Shown here in pieces: positions 1-6,669 of a stretch of 33,846 nt of DNA. This DNA comes from an uncultured Bacilli bacterium. GTDB taxonomy: Bacteria; Bacillota_I; Bacilli_A; RF39; UBA660. The notes below the pieces were generated by a model. That model was not told the DNA's origin, made no database searches, and saw nothing but the letters and a program-made list of their open reading frames with translations. Both the position numbers and the translations under genes were made by a program. The stretch spans positions 1 through 33,846 of the forward strand of contig CANQJR010000006.1 in assembly GCA_947624275.1 (NCBI GenBank). The letters run 5' to 3'. Each line of letters begins with the position of its first letter. Within the stretch, counting starts at the first letter, position 1.

Positions 1-86
1 CGATGGGGTTCTTGCAGGTCAGTTCCACTTCGGTAGGAACACAGGTGGTGTCTACACTCACATTGGCTCTCGCCTCGTTCTCGCTA
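1..86 (+). repeat. DGR variable repeat (VR), 5' part outside window; shared 3' segment 'ggctctcgcctcgttctcgct' is the probable IMH
   Basis: Ungapped alignment to 361..446. The 7 mismatches are at VR positions 2, 7, 26, 32, 33, 53 and 59, and all are opposite adenines in the TR copy. There are no mismatches at non-A positions. Confidence 0.93.
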
Positions 87-94
87 TACCTTAA
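1..94 (+). CDS. 3' end of DGR target protein (C-type-lectin/FGE-sulfatase-like variable C-terminus), truncated by window start
   Basis: Frame 2 reads DGVLAGQFHFGRNTGGVYTHIGSRLVLAIP* with the stop at 92-94. It is homologous to the TR-encoded peptide and resembles the RGG...G.F....G...IG.RLVL C-termini of DGR target proteins. Confidence 0.85.
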   Translation, partial: DGVLAGQFHFGRNTGGVYTHIGSRLVLAIP

Positions 95-123
95 TTAAAT
101 TTGCGTAGCAAATTTTAATTAAG
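90..123 (+). other. Hairpin immediately 3' of VR (candidate DGR target-recognition hairpin)
   Basis: CTTAATTAAATTTGC (90-104), loop gta, GCAAATTTTAATTAAG (108-123). About 15 bp stem with one bulged T. It starts at the VR/TR divergence point. Confidence 0.6.
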
Positions 124-142
124 TACTTTGTTTCTTTCCATT

Positions 143-174
143 GTCATCCCCGCCTTTTTTCTAGCGGGGATGAC
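143..174 (+). other. GC-rich perfect hairpin between VR and TR
   Basis: GTCATCCCCGC (143-153), loop cttttttcta, GCGGGGATGAC (164-174). Perfect 11 bp stem in otherwise very AT-rich DNA, with no immediate 3' T-run. Confidence 0.6.
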
Positions 175-299
175 TGAATAATTTTTGGCATTTATAGTGT
201 CACTTAAATTTAGAACATTTAGTTGGCACGTTTATATAAATGTAGGTTATAAATTGTCAAAATTAAATAGTTGTCTCTTTTTTTCCTTTTCTGTTTACG

Positions 300-446
300 C
301 TGACAATTCCAACTTTGTGATGTCTACCAACCCTTGGTTCAATCGAGGCGGCAATCACAACAATGGAGTTCTTGCAGGTCAGTTCAACTTCAATAGGAAC
401 ACAGGTGGTGTCAACACTAACATTGGCTCTCGCCTCGTTCTCGCTA
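300..446 (+). repeat. DGR template repeat (TR); 5' boundary approximate
   Basis: 361..446 aligns to the VR. Upstream sequence continues the same reading frame (DNSNFVMSTNPWFNRGGNHNNG...) with many AAY (Asn) codons, typical of a TR. The 3' limit is set by divergence from VR after 446/86. The 5' limit is a guess because the matching VR lies outside the window. Confidence 0.9.
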
Positions 447-529
447 GACTAAAGTATATAATTTAACTTCATTATGATAAATTTAGCAATTAATATTTTA
501 TATTAGCTAATACTGTTCACGGACTTTAT

Positions 530-535
530 TATAAT
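530..535 (+). promoter_or_regulatory. Possible -10 box (TATAAT) downstream of TR
   Basis: Exact TATAAT at 530-535. No convincing -35 was found at 17 nt spacing. Confidence 0.25.
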
Positions 536-633
536 GTTTATTTTAGAAATTTATAACCTTTCTATTTTTATAGATAAAAAATTTAATAAAGTATTTCGGT
601 TAGTAATAATTATATGAAAATCGAAATGCTTGG

Positions 634-660
634 AGCAGTACACAGTTGTACTGCTTTTTT
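634..660 (+). terminator. Terminator-like hairpin between TR and DGR protein genes
   Basis: AGCAGTACA-cagt-TGTACTGCT followed by a T-run to 660. Confidence 0.7.
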
Positions 661-673
661 GTCCTTTGTATAG

Positions 674-722
674 TTTTTTCATCTCATATAGAAGGAGGTG
701 AACATGATATGAGGTGAAAAAA
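674..722 (+). promoter_or_regulatory. 16-bp hairpin presenting a strong SD and a 2-codon ORF in its loop, upstream of DGR operon
   Basis: TTTTTTCATCTCATAT (674-689) pairs with ATATGAGGTGAAAAAA (707-722) with a single G-U. The loop contains aGAAGGAGGTGAACATG, and the frame is ATG ATA TGA (704-712). Confidence 0.5.
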
Positions 723-746
723 TATATACGTAAGGTGGTGAAGTAA

Positions 747-1127
747 ATGAGTAAAATATATGATAAGTATTTAGAATTAAAGGCCATTGATAATGATAAA
801 ATGTATTTATTTAAGTCTGGTAAATTTTATATATTTGTATCTGAAGATTGTGACAAGATAAATAATTATGTCGTTTTAAAAAAGGTTAAATTATCTAATG
901 AAATTCAAAAATGTGGCTTTCCTGAAAATGTTTTAGATGAGTATTTGCGAGTATTTAAAAATCATAATTTAAATATTGAAATTATAAAAGATTTTACTTT
1001 ATTAAATAAAAAAGAAACTTTAGAAGATTTCATTTTAAATATTGATATTAATACTATTACACCCATTGAAGCATTAGAATTATTGAATAGAATAAAGGAG
1101 ATTGCCAAAGATGAAAAAAGAGGTTGA
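747..1127 (+). CDS. DGR accessory protein with MutS domain-I-like fold (standalone, MutS-like)
   Basis: YLELKAIDNDKMYLFKSGKFYIFVSEDCDKINNYVVLKKVKLSNEIQKCGFPENVLDEYLRVFKNHNLNIEIIKD resembles the MutS N-terminal mismatch-recognition domain pattern (YLEIK...LLFRvGdFYelF.eDA......L......GvP...LdrYl..L...g..v). The downstream MutS domains are absent. Preceded by ggtggtg, and overlaps the next gene. Confidence 0.7.
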   Translation: MSKIYDKYLELKAIDNDKMYLFKSGKFYIFVSEDCDKINNYVVLKKVKLSNEIQKCGFPENVLDEYLRVFKNHNLNIEIIKDFTLLNKKETLEDFILNIDINTITPIEALELLNRIKEIAKDEKRG

Positions 1128-1470
1128 AGATATTAGAATATATCAAGTTTATTTAGATTTTATCAGTTATATTGAAATGATAACAGAAAAATTTCCAAGA
1201 CATACTAAAGTGGGAATCGTTAAAGTCATAAAAGATAATCTATATAGTGGCATGAAAGATATTTTACTTGCATATAAAGCCTTTGATAAAAAGGAAAAAC
1301 TCAGTTATTTAAATGACTTAGACATCGTTTTAAAAATGCTTAAAGTTTTAGCGCGCATTTCTTATAAGAAGAAATACATAAACGTTAACAATTATGGTGC
1401 ATGGAGTCGAAAAATTAATAATGTTGGTACTGCGCTTGGAGGATGGATAAACTCATGTCTAAGACAATAA
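1111..1470 (+). CDS. avd: Avd-like accessory variability determinant (four-helix bundle)
   Basis: About 120 aa, helical, basic, with C-terminal 'YGAWSRKINNVGTALGGWINS', typical of Avd. Lies directly upstream of and overlapping the RT. ATG at 1111 with upstream aaaggag is preferred over the upstream TTG. Confidence 0.88.
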   Translation: MKKEVEDIRIYQVYLDFISYIEMITEKFPRHTKVGIVKVIKDNLYSGMKDILLAYKAFDKKEKLSYLNDLDIVLKMLKVLARISYKKKYINVNNYGAWSRKINNVGTALGGWINSCLRQ

Positions 1471-2483
1471 AGAAGTGCTTTTTTGAAAAGTTGACTTTTC
1501 AAAAAATGTTAGAAGCGCACATCCGTGCAAGAGATGGTAAAAGAAGTAAAAAAGAAGTCATTTTATTTGAAATGGATCTCGAGACCAATCTGATTAAAAT
1601 CATTAATGAAATAGAAAATTGGACGTATCGCTTCGGAGAATATCGCGAATTTAAAGTATATGAGCCTAAAGAAAGAATCATTAAGTCTTTGCCATATCGC
1701 GATCGCGTCGTTCATCAGTGGTACGTTGAAGAATTTATTAAACCATATTTTTTAAAAAGATTCATACGAGATACCTTTGCTTGCCTTGATGGGCGTGGAA
1801 CTCATGAAGCAGTAAAAAGAGTTCAAAAACAAATGCGTTGCATGAAAAGAAAATATTATTCCTATTATGTCTTGAAATGTGACGTCAAAAAATATTTTTA
1901 TACAATAGATAAAAAAATCTTGATGTCAATCTTAAGTAAAAAAATTTCTGATGACGATTTGTTGCGATTTAGCGAATTGATTTTAAATGATGGTGGTACA
2001 ATTGGTATTCCAATCGGTAATTATACAAGTCAATATTTTGCTAATATATATTTGAATGAATTAGATCACTATGTCAAAGAAAAGTTACAGATAAAATATT
2101 ATGTTCGCTATATGGATGATTTTATCCTCTTAGTTCGTAGTAAAAAAGAGGCAAGAGCATTGTTGAATGAGATTGCTCTGTTTTTAAAGGAACATCTAAA
2201 CTTGGAATTAAACTCTAAAAGTAAATACTTTCCCAATCGTCAAGGTATTGACTTCTGTGGTTATCGCATTTATGAAACTCATATATTGCTACGAAAAAGA
2301 TTTAAAAAGAAATTTAAAAAAAGTATTAGCCTTTGGCAAAAATTAAAAAGAGAAAATCGTCTTTATTATCAAAAATTTTTAATGAGTTATAACTCTTATA
2401 TAGGTCATGCTAGTCATTGCAACTCACATAATTTTATTGAAAAGATGAAAGAGAGAGTAGATGAATTAGATATACATATGTAA
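1443..2483 (+). CDS. DGR reverse transcriptase
   Basis: 346 aa RT-only protein. It has DGR-type motif GNYTSQ (2016-2033, in place of the QG-type motif), catalytic YMDD (2109-2120), and no maturase or endonuclease domain. The start may be 1443 or 1455. Confidence 0.95.
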   Translation: MDKLMSKTIKKCFFEKLTFQKMLEAHIRARDGKRSKKEVILFEMDLETNLIKIINEIENWTYRFGEYREFKVYEPKERIIKSLPYRDRVVHQWYVEEFIKPYFLKRFIRDTFACLDGRGTHEAVKRVQKQMRCMKRKYYSYYVLKCDVKKYFYTIDKKILMSILSKKISDDDLLRFSELILNDGGTIGIPIGNYTSQYFANIYLNELDHYVKEKLQIKYYVRYMDDFILLVRSKKEARALLNEIALFLKEHLNLELNSKSKYFPNRQGIDFCGYRIYETHILLRKRFKKKFKKSISLWQKLKRENRLYYQKFLMSYNSYIGHASHCNSHNFIEKMKERVDELDIHM

Positions 2484-2514
2484 GAAAATAACTAGTTATA
2501 TATATTGTTTTCTT

Positions 2515-2542
2515 AAACAACCCTTTAATCAGGTTGTTTTTT
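2515..2542 (+). terminator. Rho-independent terminator after DGR RT
   Basis: AAACAACC-ctttaatca-GGTTGTTT followed by T's. Confidence 0.8.
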
Positions 2543-2604
2543 AATTATCTATTTTTATTTTTAAAAGGTTATGATAGAATATAATCTTGAATGGAGGTAT
2601 AACT

Positions 2605-3702
2605 ATGAGTTTAAAAGCGGGAATAGTTGGATTGCCCAATGTTGGTAAATCAACTTTATTCAATGCTATCACAAAGCAAAATATTTTAGCGGCTAATTAT
2701 CCTTTTGCTACGATTGAGCCCAATGTTGGTGTTGTCATAGTTCCTGATGAGCGATTAGATAAATTGAATGAGATGTATGACCCCAATCGCTTAATCCCTA
2801 CTAGTTTTGAATTTACTGATATCGCTGGTCTCGTCAAAGGGGCTAGTCAAGGTGAAGGTCTTGGAAACAAATTTTTGTCTCACATAAGAGAAGTTGATGC
2901 CATCTGTGAAGTAGTCAGATGTTTTGATGACGGAAGTATCATTCATGTCGAAGAAGGAATTGATCCAATTAGAGATATTGAAATAATCAATTTGGAACTT
3001 TCCATAGCTGATTTAGAGATCATCAATAATCGCATCGATCGCATCAAGAAAAAAGCTGAGACCAATCGTGATAAAGAAGCTTTGATCGAGTTAAATGTCT
3101 TAAAAAAGGCGCAAACAAATTTGGAACAAAGCATTCCTTTGCGCAATGTCGATTTCACTGATGATGAGTTATCACTATTGAAAAACTTTAATCTGTTGAC
3201 GATTAAACCCATTATATATTTGGCTAATGTCATGGAAGATGAATTGGGAAAAGATAATGAATACGTCAAATCTGTTAAAGATTATGCTCAAAGAGAAAAC
3301 GCTAAGACGATTACGATATGTGCCAAATTGGAGAGCGAACTATCTGATTTGGCAGATGATGAAAAGTTGGAGATGTTCAATGCGATTGGCATAACCGAGA
3401 GTGGTCTTGACCAATTGATTAAAGCGACCTATGAACTATTGGGATTAGAGACTTTCTTCACGGTCGGTAAAGATGAGGTGCGTGCTTGGACTTATAAAAA
3501 GGGTACTAATGCTAAAAAATGTGCTGGTATCATCCACACTGATTTTGAGAAGGGGTTCATAAAGGCTGAGGTTATGTCATATGATGACTTAGTCAAATAT
3601 GGTGATGAGTTAAAAGTCAAGGAAGCTGGTAGAGTTCGCCTCGAAGGTAAAGATTATTTGATGCAAGATGGAGATATATGTCTATTTAGATTCAATGTCT
3701 AA
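2605..3702 (+). CDS. ychF: Redox-regulated ATPase / GTP-binding protein YchF (Obg family)
   Basis: GIVGLPNVGKSTLFNAIT, NYPFATIEPNVG, C-terminal TGS domain. ATG at 2605 follows ggaggt. Confidence 0.96.
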   Translation: MSLKAGIVGLPNVGKSTLFNAITKQNILAANYPFATIEPNVGVVIVPDERLDKLNEMYDPNRLIPTSFEFTDIAGLVKGASQGEGLGNKFLSHIREVDAICEVVRCFDDGSIIHVEEGIDPIRDIEIINLELSIADLEIINNRIDRIKKKAETNRDKEALIELNVLKKAQTNLEQSIPLRNVDFTDDELSLLKNFNLLTIKPIIYLANVMEDELGKDNEYVKSVKDYAQRENAKTITICAKLESELSDLADDEKLEMFNAIGITESGLDQLIKATYELLGLETFFTVGKDEVRAWTYKKGTNAKKCAGIIHTDFEKGFIKAEVMSYDDLVKYGDELKVKEAGRVRLEGKDYLMQDGDICLFRFNV

Positions 3703-3752
3703 CAGACAGTATCTTTTTTATCAATTATATATGATATAAATGAGAAAAAGGG

Positions 3753-3781
3753 TGGACAAAAATAGATACTTTTGTTATAAT
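3753..3781 (+). promoter_or_regulatory. Promoter of rpsF-ssb-rpsR operon
   Basis: TGGACA (3753-3758), 17 nt spacer, TATAAT (3776-3781). Confidence 0.75.
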
Positions 3782-3787
3782 ATTAAC

Positions 3788-3837
3788 GAGTATTTCGGTA
3801 CTCCTTGCCTATGAATAGGCCATATGTCCAAAAGGAG
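3788..3837 (+). promoter_or_regulatory. Structured rpsF 5' leader, candidate S6:S18 autoregulatory element
   Basis: GAGTA-tttcgg-TACTC and GCCTA-tgaa-TAGGC hairpins start about 7 nt after the -10 box and precede the rpsF SD. The S6:S18 leader assignment is by position only. Confidence 0.35.
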
Positions 3838-3846
3838 GTGTAGATA

Positions 3847-4137
3847 ATGTTAAAATATGAAATGATGTTTATCGTAAAACCCGATTTAGAGGAAGCTAAC
3901 ATTAAAAGCGTTGGTGAATCAATGAAGACTTTAGTTGAAGAAAAAGGTGCTAAAGTAGTTGATTACAAAGAAATGGGTCAAAGAGAATTAGCATATACTG
4001 TTAAAAATTATAAAAATGGTTATTATTTCTTAATAGTTATTGAATCTGAAGACGATACTGCAGTTAAAGAATTTGATCGTGTTGCACTAATAAACGAAAA
4101 TATTATTCGTCATTTAGTTGTTAAAGTAGAAGACTAA
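3847..4137 (+). CDS. rpsF: 30S ribosomal protein S6
   Basis: [16 protein letters not shown]...; gene order rpsF-ssb-rpsR. Confidence 0.95.
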   Translation: MLKYEMMFIVKPDLEEANIKSVGESMKTLVEEKGAKVVDYKEMGQRELAYTVKNYKNGYYFLIVIESEDDTAVKEFDRVALINENIIRHLVVKVED

Positions 4138-4153
4138 GAAAAGAGGAATAAGG

Positions 4154-4624
4154 ATGAACAAAGTATTTTTAATAGGAAGATTAACTCGTGATCCTGAACT
4201 TAGATATACTGATTCTAATGTTCCAGTGGCAACATTCAGTATTGCCGTTAATCGCAATTTTACTAACCAAGCTGGTGAAAGAGAAGCCGATTTCATCAAT
4301 ATAATTGTTTGGAGAAAACAAGCTGAAAACGTTAAAAACTATATCAAGAAAGGTAGTCAAGTAGCTATCGATGGTCGTATCCAAACGAGAAATTATGAGA
4401 AAGACGGGCAAAAACATTACGTTACAGAAGTAGTGGCTGACAATGTTCAATTTTTGGATTCTAAATCAAGTAATGCCAATGGTGGAAGTGCTGATTTTGG
4501 AGAGAAAAATGATGTCACTCCAAATGACTTTTCTAATGACATGCCAACTACTGGGGTAAACAATGATCCTTTTGCTGATTTTGGTGCTAGTATTGAAATT
4601 AGTGATGATGAGTTACCATTTTAA
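4154..4624 (+). CDS. ssb: Single-stranded DNA-binding protein
   Basis: [19 protein letters not shown]...; acidic C-terminal tail ISDDELPF. Confidence 0.97.
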   Translation: MNKVFLIGRLTRDPELRYTDSNVPVATFSIAVNRNFTNQAGEREADFINIIVWRKQAENVKNYIKKGSQVAIDGRIQTRNYEKDGQKHYVTEVVADNVQFLDSKSSNANGGSADFGEKNDVTPNDFSNDMPTTGVNNDPFADFGASIEISDDELPF

Positions 4625-4641
4625 GATAAGGAGGATAGACG

Positions 4642-4857
4642 ATGGCAGAATTTTTTAGAAAAAAGAAAAAAGTTTGCTATATGTGTACTGGAAAAAATAT
4701 AGATTATAAAGATGTTGAGACATTGAAGAGATATGTAAATGAAAGAGGTAAAATTTTACCAAGAAGAATTACAGGTGCTTGTGCTGAACATCAAAGACAC
4801 ATTGCTAAACAAGTAAAAAGAGCAAGAGCTATTGCTTTATTACCATATACCAAATAA
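4642..4857 (+). CDS. rpsR: 30S ribosomal protein S18
   Basis: [11 protein letters not shown]...[50 protein letters not shown]. Confidence 0.97.
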   Translation: MAEFFRKKKKVCYMCTGKNIDYKDVETLKRYVNERGKILPRRITGACAEHQRHIAKQVKRARAIALLPYTK

Positions 4858-4878
4858 AGATACGTCGTATCTTTTTTT
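4856..4878 (+). terminator. Terminator after rpsR
   Basis: AAAGATAC-gtc-GTATCTTT followed by T's. Confidence 0.8.
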
Positions 4879-4997
4879 GTGAAAAAATTTGGATTATAAA
4901 TGTAAAAAAGAATGTCAATCATTTATAATTATTTACACTTTTTATTAATTAATAGTATATATGATGTTATAATTATTATGAAAAAGTGGGTGATAGT

Positions 4998-5318
4998 ATG
5001 GCAGTTAAAGTAGTTAAAAAAAGACCGCGCAAATTCACGTTGCGCTTTTTAGTTTTTGGTGTGCTTTCAATTGTTATCATAGCCACTGTTTTGAGTTCAC
5101 TCAGTCGTGTATGGTTGAACATATACGAGAAGTATAAAGAGAAATCTAAGTTGGAAGATAAATTGGTTTTATTAAAAGAAAATGGGGAATCATTGTCAAT
5201 AGATGTTGAAAAATTGCAAGATCCTGAATACATAGCTAGATATTTGCGCGAGAAATATTTTTATTCTAAAAAAGGAGAGTATATCATAAGGATACCACAA
5301 CAAAATGAAGAAGAGTAA
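4998..5318 (+). CDS. Septum formation initiator family protein (FtsB/DivIC-like)
   Basis: Small single-TM protein with a coiled coil and a '...PEYIARYLREKYFYSKKGEYIIRIP' C-terminus, located next to tilS and ftsH. Confidence 0.8.
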   Translation: MAVKVVKKRPRKFTLRFLVFGVLSIVIIATVLSSLSRVWLNIYEKYKEKSKLEDKLVLLKENGESLSIDVEKLQDPEYIARYLREKYFYSKKGEYIIRIPQQNEEE

Positions 5319-5331
5319 TGGTGATAATATG

Positions 5332-6654
5332 CATGAAGTGATAAATTTCTTAGAAAAAGAATTGCATTTAAAAGATGGAGATGTCATCGTTTTGGGAAAT
5401 TCCTATGGTCCTGATTCGATGGCTCTATTAAATATTTTGTTAGACTTATCAAAAAAAATTGACATTTCCATCATCGTGGCTCATGTCAATCATAATGTCA
5501 GAAGTGAAAGCGCTAAGGAAAAAGAAGCCTTAGAGGCTTTTTGTAGTGAGCGAAAAATTATTTTTGAATCGATGATAATTGAACAATATGGAGATGATAA
5601 CTTCGAAAACGAAGCGCGTAATATCCGTTATAATTATTTTGAAGATTTGGTTCACAAATATAATGCGAACTATCTGTTTACGGCTCATCACGGTGACGAT
5701 TTGATCGAAACGATTTTGATGCGCATCGTCCGCGGTTCAACGCTAAAAGGTTATAGTGGTTTTAGCCAAATCGTTAATATGGATGGATATAAAATAGTGA
5801 GACCTCTAATCTATGTGACGAAAGATGATATTTTAACTTATGATGCGGAAAACAATATTCCTTATGCAATTGATAAATCTAATTTGCGCGATAAGCACAC
5901 GCGCAATCGCTATCGCCATGTCGTTTTACCCTTTTTGAAGAAAGAGGATAAAAACGTTCATGAAAAGTTTTTAAAGTTCAGTAGGACTTTATTGGAGTAT
6001 GATGAATATATTAATGAGGAGATAAAGAGAAATGTTGCCAAAGTGTATCGCGATCGCACGATCGATTTGACGAAATATTTTGAATTGGATCCCTTGATTC
6101 AGAAAAAAATAATCTATTTCATTTTAGAAGAGATATATAAAGATGATTTGATGATCATCAATGATAATCATGTCAAACTTTTAAAGATGTTGATCAAGTC
6201 TAAAAAGGCCAATGCTTACATATATTTACCACATGGAATAAAGGCGATTAAGACATATGATAAAATAACGATTTCTGATTATGTCAAAGAAGTGGTGAAC
6301 TACGAAATAGAACTCTTGGATTATGTCGCTTTGCCAAATGGCCATAAAATCGAAAAGGTAGAAGAATCAGAAAATAACGACAACAACATCTGTCGCATCG
6401 CCAATTGTGACATAGTCTATCCATTATACGTGCGAACTCGCAAATATGGTGATCGCATGAAATTAAAAAAGATAAATGGCAGCCGTCGCGTCAAAGATAT
6501 CTTCATTGATGCTAAGGTCCCATTAGAGGAGAGAGATACTTGGCCAATCGTCGTCGATTCCTGTGATAAAATCATTTGGATACCAGGCCTAAAAAAATCG
6601 AAATTTACTAAGCAAAAAAATGAAAACTATGATATAATACTAAGATATGATTAA
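5332..6654 (+). CDS. tilS: tRNA(Ile)-lysidine synthase TilS
   Basis: PP-loop-like VLGNSYGPDSMALL, VAHVNHNVR, TAHHGDDLIETILMRIVRG, C-terminal RTRKYGDRM. Located upstream of ftsH. Exact start uncertain (5305 or 5332). Confidence 0.9.
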   Translation, partial: HEVINFLEKELHLKDGDVIVLGNSYGPDSMALLNILLDLSKKIDISIIVAHVNHNVRSESAKEKEALEAFCSERKIIFESMIIEQYGDDNFENEARNIRYNYFEDLVHKYNANYLFTAHHGDDLIETILMRIVRGSTLKGYSGFSQIVNMDGYKIVRPLIYVTKDDILTYDAENNIPYAIDKSNLRDKHTRNRYRHVVLPFLKKEDKNVHEKFLKFSRTLLEYDEYINEEIKRNVAKVYRDRTIDLTKYFELDPLIQKKIIYFILEEIYKDDLMIINDNHVKLLKMLIKSKKANAYIYLPHGIKAIKTYDKITISDYVKEVVNYEIELLDYVALPNGHKIEKVEESENNDNNICRIANCDIVYPLYVRTRKYGDRMKLKKINGSRRVKDIFIDAKVPLEERDTWPIVVDSCDKIIWIPGLKKSKFTKQKNENYDIILRYD

Positions 6655-6669
6655 CAAGGAGGAATTTTT

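Noticed and set aside
143-174. Calling the GC-rich hairpin a simple terminator of the target gene
   Set aside because: No T-run follows the stem on the + strand; left as an uncharacterised structure.
185-466. 93-aa ORF on + strand as a protein-coding gene
   Set aside because: It overlaps the TR. The open frame is inherited from homology to the target gene's C-terminus, and there is no good SD or start context.
551-787. 78-aa minus-strand ORF in the DGR spacer
   Set aside because: Low-complexity hydrophobic AT-rich translation overlapping structured spacer elements and the start of the MutS-like gene. No SD found.
1443-2483. Group II intron or retron RT
   Set aside because: There is no maturase/X or endonuclease domain and no intron domain V-like RNA nearby. 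The GNYTSQ motif, Avd neighbour and VR/TR pair indicate a DGR instead.
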